Shown here one piece after another: positions 9,657-18,700 of a stretch of DNA of 64,000 nt. The notes under the pieces were generated by a model that had not been told where the DNA came from, did no database searches, and worked only from the letters and a program-made list of their open reading frames with translations. Position numbers and translations under genes: made by a program. Where the stretch lies: NCBI GenBank assembly GCA_001766655.1, contig MJCC01000001.1:88465-152464 (forward strand), in the 5' to 3' direction. Each line of letters begins with the position of its first letter. Position 1 is the stretch's first letter. This stretch comes from Phytomonas francai (Eukaryota; Euglenozoa; Kinetoplastea; Trypanosomatida; Trypanosomatidae).

Positions 9657-10273
9657 GCAACGCTTGGCCGAATAACGAAAATAAGAAATCGTACTAAAGC
9701 AAGTACTCCCTAGAATATGTTGGCATTGATTTAATGAAAGTAATCACGATAATCGTATCTAGTTCGAAGAGAAGGGGGTTCTGCCTTCATTAGGAAAGGT
9801 TTTTATTGCCTGTCCTCTATCATTATGGAGTGATGATGTATTGTAGGACCTAGATGTCGAAATAGGTCTTTGAGATGGTGCCATTAAAGAGTATGAATTC
9901 GAATTCCAACAAGAGCATGTTGGGAAAAAAAGAGGGGAGGTTTAAAATCCAGATCATGGAATTTTTTTACGACCACAAGTGTGGTTCTTGCTCTTCTTTT
10001 CGTTGCATGATGTACACAAATAAAGCGGAAAATGATCTAAATGAGAATGATACAAAAAAAAAAAGGGAGGTTCGTGAAGAAGGGTTTTAACGGTTCAGCA
10101 TTCATATTTTGTGATGTCTGTGTTGTTTCGTTTTCCTTTATTTATTTCCTTAGAAGCAATTAAGAAAGGATAATATATATATATATATATATATTAGTAT
10201 TTGTATTAGTATTTGACGCCTTGCATGGCAGAGTTTGCTTATAATCTACACAAGAACAGAATTAAAGTTTCAA
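9657..10273. other. Intergenic spacer before U-box gene
   Basis: No gene supported; a short 71-codon frame at 9875-10090 is rich in Lys/Asn and looks fortuitous. It contains a pyrimidine tract ending in TTCCTTAG (AG 10152-10153), a (TA)n microsatellite, and an out-of-frame ATG at 10225. Confidence 0.55.
10173..10195. repeat. (TA)n microsatellite
   Basis: About 11 consecutive AT/TA units, followed by a short direct duplication of a TATTAGTATTTG-like unit. It lies between the probable splice acceptor at 10153 and the start codon, so it is likely transcribed into the 5' UTR. Confidence 0.9.
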
Positions 10274-10419
10274 ATGCTCATCGAACCATATTTCAAGCCG
10301 TACACAGTTCCTGTAATTCTATGGGTCTGCGCTTTTGTGCTTACAAAACGGTTCCCTGGTCTTCTTCAAACATTGAGCATGAGGTTTCCGTCAGGAGAAG
10401 CTTCTCTGGCCCAGGCTAA
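10225..10419 (+). other. Upstream ORF overlapping the U-box gene start
   Basis: An ATG at 10225 opens a 64-codon frame that overlaps the first ~145 nt of the U-box coding region in a different frame. If trans-splicing uses the AG at 10152-10153, scanning ribosomes would meet this ATG first. It is probably regulatory or irrelevant rather than a protein gene. Confidence 0.35.
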
Positions 10420-11977
10420 CTTGAACACAAGCCCTCCCGATCCGCTTTCTTCCACTGGCCTGAACAGCTCTGGGTCCACGTCTTCCGATGTAGCTTCATT
10501 AAACATTTCATGGATTGAGTTTCTACGCTCACCACTACAATTACTCCGCTTCTGTGTCTCCTTGCTTCGCTGCTTTGGAAGGATGAGGGAATCTGGGGCT
10601 GTAAACCGATCTTACCGCCGTGCCTTAGTAATTTTAATCACATCCATGAGCTCACTTCTTATCCACACGAGCCGGTGGAACTTGCTCAATAGCATTATCG
10701 TCTATGCCTACACTCTTTCTATCGGAAAACGAGATTTTCATCGATATGAGGCTGCAGCTGATGTGCTGGGTGGATTTCTTGGTGCTACACTAACCAACAT
10801 CTTTCTACATCTACGGGTGCCAACTTTTAGTCCCTTGAAGCAGCGTGTGCCGCACCGGTTAGGCTTGCTGGGGGAACGGCCATTTCTTTTGAGCATTGGT
10901 TCCGCGCTTATAGTTATGCTTGCTACACTTTTCCCCTTTCATAGCTTTTCTGCGCACTTCATCGCCCCTTCCGCACAAAGGTCTTCACAAAAACCGACTG
11001 TGGAAGGAGTGAATGATGGTGAGGCAACGTCTTCCTCTTCGGTTGCCCGTGAAGCGTCGTCAGAAACAACTGCCACGACAAACGAGAGTGTGCGAATCGC
11101 AGATCCCTTGGATAACTCGTTCTTTTCTCAACCATCGACAACTTGTACTAAAGCCTTCGTCTGTGGCGGAGAGACCTTTTCATACGCGCTGTCTGGTTTC
11201 CGATTCATTTACAGGTCTGATGTTACACAACTACGTGGTGCAGTATGGGGCTACTGGATAGATTGGCTCCACAATTACTCTTCAGATATGAGGGCCCCAT
11301 GGTGGTTGTCTGGGTTTGCCACGGACCTTTTGGGTTCCGGAGAGTTCGAAGAAACAACTACGACATCCAGAACAGTATTCTTTACATCAACTACTTCACA
11401 GGATCTCCACCACATGAACGCGCTCGCCTTTGTTATGGGTGCAGGTGTTGCATGGGCAGCAAAGCTTATCCCCAAACTGTCTATAGTGAATTCCTTTATC
11501 GGTCTTTTCTACGAGCTGCCACCATCACCCATCCCCATCCCGAGTGGGCTTATAGATTCCGTGCTCACAGATTTGTCGGTTATACGTGTTTGCACGTCTC
11601 ATTCACGTTGCTTGTCAAATGTTAGCGTTAACTCACATTCCGATGAACATGGTGATAAGGCAAGCAACAGCCGATCCCAAAGTATGACTATTACTGCACC
11701 TGTGGGTTATGGCGCGGCTTCTGAAACCTACATCGATGTTCCCATACCGCCAGAGTGCTTTTGCCCAATTACGCGAAATATTATGTCTGACCCCGTCACG
11801 ACCGTGGATGGCTTCACATATGAACGTGAAGCTATTGAGGAGGGGCTATATCATCGGAATTCCTCCCCCATGACGAACCTACCCCTTACAGACATGACCC
11901 TTGTATGCAATCGACAGGTTTATAGAAAAATACAAGAAGTAGTCGCAGCTTACAATGATATAATCAGAGGAAAATAA
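10274..11977 (+). CDS. Multi-pass membrane protein with C-terminal U-box (putative E3 ubiquitin ligase)
   Basis: The C-terminal ~75 residues form a U-box: IPPECFCPITRNIMSDPVTT, then DGFTYEREAIEEGL and the block TNLPLTDMTLVCNRQVYRKI. This is the E2-recruiting fold of ubiquitin ligases such as CHIP and UFD2. The rest looks membrane-bound, with hydrophobic segments near the N-terminus (YTVPVILWVCAFVL), at about 167-187, at about 205-230 (LLSIGSALIVMLATLFPF) and at about 390-415 (ALAFVMGAGVAWAAKLI). The linker between them is Ser/Thr-rich. The ATG at 10274 is chosen because the frame upstream to 10235 begins only with TTG; this gives 567 residues. A membrane-embedded U-box ligase would suit organelle or ER quality control; that role is inference. 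Confidence 0.75.
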   Translation: MLIEPYFKPYTVPVILWVCAFVLTKRFPGLLQTLSMRFPSGEASLAQANLNTSPPDPLSSTGLNSSGSTSSDVASLNISWIEFLRSPLQLLRFCVSLLRCFGRMRESGAVNRSYRRALVILITSMSSLLIHTSRWNLLNSIIVYAYTLSIGKRDFHRYEAAADVLGGFLGATLTNIFLHLRVPTFSPLKQRVPHRLGLLGERPFLLSIGSALIVMLATLFPFHSFSAHFIAPSAQRSSQKPTVEGVNDGEATSSSSVAREASSETTATTNESVRIADPLDNSFFSQPSTTCTKAFVCGGETFSYALSGFRFIYRSDVTQLRGAVWGYWIDWLHNYSSDMRAPWWLSGFATDLLGSGEFEETTTTSRTVFFTSTTSQDLHHMNALAFVMGAGVAWAAKLIPKLSIVNSFIGLFYELPPSPIPIPSGLIDSVLTDLSVIRVCTSHSRCLSNVSVNSHSDEHGDKASNSRSQSMTITAPVGYGAASETYIDVPIPPECFCPITRNIMSDPVTTVDGFTYEREAIEEGLYHRNSSPMTNLPLTDMTLVCNRQVYRKIQEVVAAYNDIIRGK

Positions 11978-12937
11978 GTTGCATATGGGTAAAATTATTT
12001 TGAGAAATAAATTGCAACCATCACGAGTTACTCTTGTCCTTTACTTTCACCTATTCCCATGTCCCCCCTCGTCAGAATAAATGGGGTAGCTAATCATACA
12101 TTTTTCGAAGCACCGATTATCCCATCATTTACAATAAATACATCTGAGCCTTATTCAACTTAATTTGTCTATCTATATTTGCAGATAACAGTCTCGCATG
12201 AAATTATTCAGGGTGTTGTCGGCAAAGCATGTTGGCAGAGTTGATCTATTTTTACTCAGATTATTTTTATCAATGATAATGTCATAAAGCAAGTGCACTT
12301 TTTACTTATGAAAAAGCGTAATGATTTAACCTAATTTTTTTATCAACACCTTACTTTTTGGTGTTTATCTTTCCTTTTGCATACCACGATATAGGAAAGG
12401 GCAAAAATGTGTCTCATTCGATAAAAAGAAAATATTAGCGTACACAAAAAGTCTACTGATAAAAGATGAATTATGTTTTTAGATAAAAAGGTCTCTTCTG
12501 AACAATAGGCTGGGCTTGTCATTGGCTCTTTGTTGTTCCTTCCGGTCAAGCAAGCAACTGGGAATCTTGTATAAGGCTGGAGGTAAGATGGAGGTGCTGG
12601 GCAATGTAGAATGCTCTCGTCGATGGCATTTAATTGTATACCACAGCTCATCGTGATTCTGTGTGCTAAAATTCTTAATCACACGGATGAAAGGGTTTTG
12701 ATGCAAGAATACATCTATTCTGGATGAGGACTGAATTGCAACATTAGTTCCCACCCACATCTATCATTAAAAAAGAAAAAAAAACGGAAACTGAATCACG
12801 AAAAAGTGAGATTCAAAATAAAATATGCGATATGAAGAGCCTTTGAGTCTTTTCACCCTATAGGTAGCTTGATTAATTTTCCTAAACACACATAGTCCCT
12901 CTCTCCCTTTCTGGAAAGAATTTTTCCACTCTGTTTT
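11978..12937. other. Intergenic spacer of 960 bp
   Basis: I see no gene. AT-rich with T-runs; minus-strand open frames at 12343-12760 have no start context or recognisable content. A pyrimidine tract just before 12917 probably marks the next splice acceptor. Confidence 0.5.
12892..12918 (+). promoter_or_regulatory. Predicted spliced-leader acceptor for the BIVM-family gene
   Basis: CCCTCTCTCCCTTTCTGG is followed by AAAG; the AG at 12917-12918 would leave a 19-nt 5' UTR before the ATG at 12938. Inferred. Confidence 0.45.
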
Positions 12938-14710
12938 ATGTCCCGAGAGTCTCTTGACAATCCCCCCGCTTGTATTCACGGTAGCGCTCGAGGTATTGAC
13001 CAATTTGGCGTAGCGTCGCTGGCACCACCTTTCAGAAAAAATGAGGATCCTATGGATGGTAATGTCATGGCATCGTCCGAGGCTACAGATGCTTCACCCA
13101 TAACAACAGCACAGGAAAGGGGGCCAAGCGGAATGGGTGGGTGCCGAAAGGCACCTGTGGAGGCGTGGAGTATCGATTTCAGCAAGCCTATGCCGCGTCG
13201 AAAGACTTGTGCTAAAGAAAGACGCGTGTTGCTCGAGGGTTGGCTACGCCATTCAGAGCAAAAAAATGGTGCCGAAGTGAGCCGATCTCTTTCATTACAA
13301 AAAAAGTCACAGGAAGAGCATTCTGACAGTCATCTAGAAAAACACATTTCGATGGACAGCGAAGGGAACACTGCTGCGGTTGCCACATCAGGGTGCGCGC
13401 TTCATGTGGTCAATGTTGACGGCCTTGAAGATCGAAACGCTATTGTCCCGACAAATCTGCACACTAAACGTGTTGATTTGGAAAAACGCCTGGTTTTGCG
13501 ACTGCCACGCCTCCTGTGTATAAGCAAACAGTATCCCCGTAGCTGTGGAATTACTTCCTTAACTTCGATTTATAATTACCTGTATAGCTGCATCGGTGAA
13601 ACTGCTGCCTATGCTGATATACCGCCCGTCTCTCAAGAAGAAGTCATGACGATCCTCGGATTTGAGCCACCCTTTGGTGAGATTCCGTGGGGGAGCTTCA
13701 CAGGGAATGCGACCCTGATTCGATGGTTTCATGCTCTGAATCGTCACTTCGGTCGCAAGGGTGTTGGCAGTGCGTACATATTATATAAAGAACATGGACA
13801 GGGTAAGACGACGCATATGTACGAAAGCGATGCGGAAGTGTTAGATGCGGTGAAGAAGGCCCTTGCGGACCCCTGCTGTGCACTGATTTATCATTGTTAT
13901 AATCACTACATGGTACCGGTGGGCTATCAGGACATCCCAATCGCACAAACAGACTTCTACAATCCGCAAGTCGAGGCAGAAAACTGTGAAACGAAAATTT
14001 TTATCGGGGAAGTGAGTAGAGGAAAACACGAGGCGATGTATGCACGAAAATGGTCGCTTATCAAGAAGGATATTGAGTGCCAGTCTCCGTACTTTTTCAA
14101 CATCCGGCACCCAGAGCAAGGGGTTCAGCTAAAGTCAGCAAAGGCTCGGCATAATGCTCTGAGCGTCTCAGAAAAACAGCACATAGAGGGTAAAAATGAA
14201 AATGCACGCGTTGAGGATAAGACTGCTCACAACCGTGTAGCTTCTCTTGAATGCGAGGTGAACTCTCAGGTGCAGCAAGCTGAGGACAAGACATTTACTA
14301 ATGGGGATGGCCCTCTCTTTGCTTCGACTCTATCAGCTTCATCGGTGTCCGGTTCGCCTTGTTTTTCAGCGCAGGGCTTTAAGGACGGCGGTGATGTTGC
14401 ATACAGGGCAAGTGGATTAGGGGTGTGCGCAGAAGGGACCGAGACGACTAGCACGAAGCCAGATGTCGCTGCAGTAGAGGACAGTGACGAACCATCGCAT
14501 CTGCGTGCTCCACAAATGGTCGTACCGCCGCCTGTTATAGCCACCCCTGTGACGAAAAAGGCAAAACCAAAGCGGGAACCCGGTAATTTACACTGTTTAA
14601 TAGTTTTTCGGAATGATAGGATCGAAGATAATCTGAGTAAATACGAGCTATACAGTGCCGATGGTTCACTTTCCATGAGCGATGATTTTGATGAGGAGAG
14701 AAAATATTGA
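12938..14710 (+). CDS. BIVM: BIVM-family protein with papain/C39-like Cys-His-Asp pattern
   Basis: Residues ~190-405 match the conserved core of the basic immunoglobulin-like variable motif (BIVM) family as I remember it: SCGITSLTSIYNYLYS (from 202), GFEPPFGEIPWGSFTGNATL then IRWFHALNRHF, and ALIYHCYNHYMVPVGYQ near 315-330. The family's function is not established. The core has the ordering of a papain-like/C39 cysteine peptidase: Gln198, five residues on Cys203 followed by Gly, then His319/His323 in a strand-like HYMVPVGY, then Asp339 or Asn342 in DFYNP. This is my reading, not a documented assignment. The N-terminal 190 and C-terminal 180 residues are disordered, charged and Ser-rich. The last ~40 residues (LHCLIVFRNDRI) look partly folded and the tail is acidic. 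Confidence 0.75.
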   Translation: MSRESLDNPPACIHGSARGIDQFGVASLAPPFRKNEDPMDGNVMASSEATDASPITTAQERGPSGMGGCRKAPVEAWSIDFSKPMPRRKTCAKERRVLLEGWLRHSEQKNGAEVSRSLSLQKKSQEEHSDSHLEKHISMDSEGNTAAVATSGCALHVVNVDGLEDRNAIVPTNLHTKRVDLEKRLVLRLPRLLCISKQYPRSCGITSLTSIYNYLYSCIGETAAYADIPPVSQEEVMTILGFEPPFGEIPWGSFTGNATLIRWFHALNRHFGRKGVGSAYILYKEHGQGKTTHMYESDAEVLDAVKKALADPCCALIYHCYNHYMVPVGYQDIPIAQTDFYNPQVEAENCETKIFIGEVSRGKHEAMYARKWSLIKKDIECQSPYFFNIRHPEQGVQLKSAKARHNALSVSEKQHIEGKNENARVEDKTAHNRVASLECEVNSQVQQAEDKTFTNGDGPLFASTLSASSVSGSPCFSAQGFKDGGDVAYRASGLGVCAEGTETTSTKPDVAAVEDSDEPSHLRAPQMVVPPPVIATPVTKKAKPKREPGNLHCLIVFRNDRIEDNLSKYELYSADGSLSMSDDFDEERKY

Positions 14711-15112
14711 GGTTTTAAATGGTCGCTTCGATGTGTGCTAGATGTTTTTTTGCATGCAAACGAAACAACTGGCCCTACTGCATATTCTGAGTTCTGGAGT
14801 TAGCGGTGCTAGTTTCTTTTCCTTACACTTCGCGATTGTATCATTGCGGCAGTGATAACAGGGTTCCTTGAGACGAAAAAAAATTTCTGCAATCAATCGG
14901 TTATTTCAGTTTACTCTAAAAAGTGTATGTGTGTGTGGGAAGGAGAGAATATATTTAAAAAATTACAACCTATGTGCGTTGCTCAACAGCTTTGTGGTTG
15001 TTGATTTGTCTGATTGTTTTAGAGAACTTTTTTTATTTTTTACTAAATACATCACCATTGAAAGAGCTACATTCGAAAAGTGTGAATGTGGGTTTGTCCC
15101 TCTGTAACAACT

Positions 15113-15129
15113 CCCCCTCCATGCGGGGG
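15113..15129. other. Short GC hairpin (CCCCC ... GGGGG)
   Basis: Five C, seven spacer bases, five G form a perfect small stem in an AT-rich spacer. No surrounding RNA gene was recognised. Confidence 0.4.
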
Positions 15130-15519
15130 TGATGGGGCCAGTAGGACCGTAAAGCTAAAAAAAAAAACCGTTGTTTTAACATGGAAATCTATTTCTATTG
15201 TTACATAAATAATCAGAAGTTGACTTGGAGTCGCTCTGAGTTCTTCACCATCGTAATATTTCCTCCATAGGCTAAAAAGGGAAAAATAACAACTTGAAAA
15301 TATTCTTCGGTCGCCCATTACGCATATTTTCTTTCTGTGTTTCAACATTAGAGTGTTTACTCGACAGACAGGAAGCCATTGTATCCTGTAATTTACTATC
15401 CACACAAAGGATGAATGCAACAACTCGTTCACGGTTAACTCTAATGTATCGCATTTTGTACCCCATGAGTTTATAACACAATATCTATCCAATGCATTTC
15501 TCTCTTCCTTAAAACTTTG

Positions 15520-15538
15520 TTATATATATATATATATA
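15520..15538. repeat. (TA)n microsatellite
   Basis: About nine TA units, 230 bp upstream of the next gene's start codon. Confidence 0.9.
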
Positions 15539-15768
15539 ATTTGAAGGATTTAGACATTTTTCTTTCATTGTTGTTTGCTAAATTATCTTAGAAAGGTGTT
15601 GAAAAGAGACATAAATTAGGGCCTCAGGTCTTTTATTGCATATTTTTGTTACGAAACTTTGAAACAAAAAGTGATTTTTATTGCTTTAGTATTTGCTTTT
15701 TGGATTCGTAGAGGTAGAGACGTGGGGTGTATCAAATCAAATTCAAGAAGGCTTTAACAGCATTGATT

Positions 15769-18700
15769 ATGGACTCTGTTCGTAGACAAGAGATGAGGAA
15801 TGCGCGCCGTCAAAGACGTGCCGAAACAGTTGTAGGGACGGGAGTTAGTGAGAACCCCTTGCATGACAGAAACGGCATGCCAAATGCGAACACACCAAAT
15901 CTGCACTTTAGAGAGGCAGCGAACGCTCCAGAAGCAGAAGAAGGGGTTGATTTAAGCCGTAACGTACGCCCACAATCTTCACTTACCGATACCACTCGAC
16001 TTTTAGAAAAGGTTCAGCGTCAAAAAAAGGAAGGTAATGACATCGCGATGGTGCTTTCGGAGCGCGAGGCACTTGTCCAGCGGCGGTACGCACCGAATGT
16101 TCCGGAGTTTTTGCGGCAGTCCCTCTCAACATCGGCTGAAGAACAGTCGATGTTGCGAAACGGAACGTCCGTTCAGACCGCCCACAATTTTAAGAAGGAC
16201 GATCTTCTGGCAACACTTATAGCTGACACGCAAGCAAACTTTCTAAAACTAGATCATGAACTCTCAGAAGACTACTCAATTGCGGCACAGCGCCTGCACA
16301 CCTCGGTGTTTTCGCATGCCAATGATTTTTTAGCCCTCTTCCGAGACGTGGAAAAAGCGAGCGGCCTTGTTGAAGTGCTCAAGGCGAACGTTCAGGGCAC
16401 CAAGGCTGCCATATCGGCTATTAGTAAATTTAGTTACTTCAATATTAGCGAGAACAATTTCCCAGTCGGCAACCCACATTCATCCTATCCAGTAGCTCCA
16501 GCTAAGGTGAGCAAGGTTGGGATCAGCCCTGTCGATACGGGGGAAAATAGGCTGTTATCCCGTCAGCGACCAAGTCTCGTGACCCGCTGTTCCTATGCCT
16601 ACGATGAGTGTAGTGGAAGCATTTGTCGGAATCGCTCGATGGGTCTAGATGGAACACATTTTGGAGGCATTCCGACCAGTTTGTACAAGCGAACACAACG
16701 AGACGCTAACATGGCCGTGGAATCGAATGCTATGACTGAGGGAGCTGTGATGCATCCTGTGGATGGTCTCTCAGATTCAATGCGAGCCTATGGCGACCGC
16801 TCCTTCTTTGCCGCACCGCCTCCAACTGCTACGTCGTCTTGGCCCACAACCCGCTCCTTAAACACTCGGTCCTTTACGCAGTGGCAGCACGCCATTGGCA
16901 GTGGCGCAGATTACACTTGTAAGAAAACGGAGGTCACCCACTTTTCAAATGAAGACGGAGGCAGTAAAAGCCTCGGCATCCCGGCTTCTCGCGAGGACCA
17001 TGGAAAATTAACTTTGAAAAAAAAAGGCTCAGAGTCGCAGTTCACGGAAATACAAATGTTTGCGGATATTCTGAAGGAAGAGGTAGCTCAATTGTTGTCA
17101 GAGAGGCGTCATTCTGAGGCTGCGGAGCTGCTTCGCAGTTTAGGCGACGAAGCAGAGCGCAAAGGTTGTCTCCCACTCTTACTTGAGTTAGAGTCTGCGC
17201 TTGTCCGATCTATCCTTGACAGCCTTAACCATGTGCCCATGACGATGCTGTACGCTGAGAGTGTGCACATACCCTCACTTCGGCTTTTATTGCGGTTTGG
17301 GCGGCACAAGAGCGCGTCCTCGGCCTTTTTGGCGCTTCAATCGGCGTGGCTACGGTATGAACTGCGCAAGTTACACGACAATACTGACCCCGAGCATGCG
17401 AGCATAGTGACGGTGGAATTCTTGGTCGTTGCTATTCGATCAATTCTGCAACGACAACGCACTTTGGGCATATCCTTGGACGAAGCACGAAATGTAGCCG
17501 AGAAGACACCTTCATTAATTAATGGAAGCACTAACAGCAAAGGGGTAGATCATGTGCCACCGAATTCAACAGCGGTTCTCTGGGTGCGTGAGAATGTTGT
17601 GTACTTTGCGCAAGAGCTTCTTACACCTCACGTGCTTAGCTACGGTACGGAAACTGTCGGCGGTGACCCCTCTCAGATCCATCACGCGGTAGCCGTACTG
17701 ACCAAAGTTGTGGACGTGCTGTATGGACTCACATTAGACGGCTTCGCGGGGTATAACGCACTCACACTCCAGTACCTAACACCAGGTTTGATGGTGTTGG
17801 AGGCGGAGTTTGCAAAACTAACCGAAGCACGCTTTGAAAGCACCGGTCGTGCCATGCTCGAATACCTCGTCACGAGTGGGCTTCAAATGTACAAGACAAA
17901 CGCAGCGGAGTATACACCATCTATTTGCGCAGACGCTGCCCGCAAAAGCAACACGCGGTCCTATGAGCTGCTGCAAATCGTTAAAGGAATGCCGGGTGGT
18001 CCGCATATGCGAGCCATTCAGTTGCTCTTGTGTCCGGCCGCTTCCGATTTGTTTGAGCGCCACCACTCTGCGGCATCACCTGGAGCACCAGTCCAGGATA
18101 GTAAAGCGAAGTCAATGAAAAGAAACGAACCCTTCTTTGAACAGAAACAAAACGGTACTAGTAAAGATGGCGGTAGCAGCAGTGTAACTTCTTCCCCATT
18201 TTTGCCCCCAGAGCGATTTAGATTCATGCGCTACGCCAATGGCTGCACAAGTGTGCATGACCTCTTCATGCACTCTGTGGTTCACTTTGTTGCGGCAATG
18301 GGCGGCCATAAGTGGAAGCCAACAAATAACGCTGATAATAACTCCAGTTCTCGAAGCAAAGCTCAAGCCCCTGGGGGACTGGGAAAGGCTATTGCGTCTA
18401 ACTCGACAGCTGCTCGTACATCTGAAGAGGGGAAATATCACAGTAGCGGGGGAGTGCGGCACAATCCGGCCGGAAATACGCCACAGGGTAAGACTAGTTT
18501 GATCTTTGCCGACGCCCTTATTGCCGATACATTCGACCTGACCTTGCACGACTTGTGCGCCGCTTTCTTGTGCACCTCATTGCGACAGCGGTATGCGCTG
18601 ATAGAATTTCTCTCTTCTGAAACCTTCGGCACTCATCAGCAGGCCGTATTCCCCACACCCGCACAGGCGCATTCTGACGTCAAATCGTTGTTTTTCAACG

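Larger units (their letters stand above)
14711..15768. other. Intergenic spacer of about 1.06 kb
   Basis: No convincing gene on either strand. It contains a small C5/G5 hairpin at 15113-15129, an A-run at 15157-15167 and a (TA)n microsatellite at 15520-15538. The downstream gene start was placed at the ATG at 15769. Confidence 0.5.

Noticed and set aside
9828..9880. Possible C/D snoRNA (GTGATGA C-box-like)
   Set aside because: No CTGA D box or terminal stem at a suitable distance.
10213..10419. Separate small protein gene before the U-box protein
   Set aside because: Overlaps a clear gene out of frame and has no recognisable content; kept only as a possible uORF from 10225.
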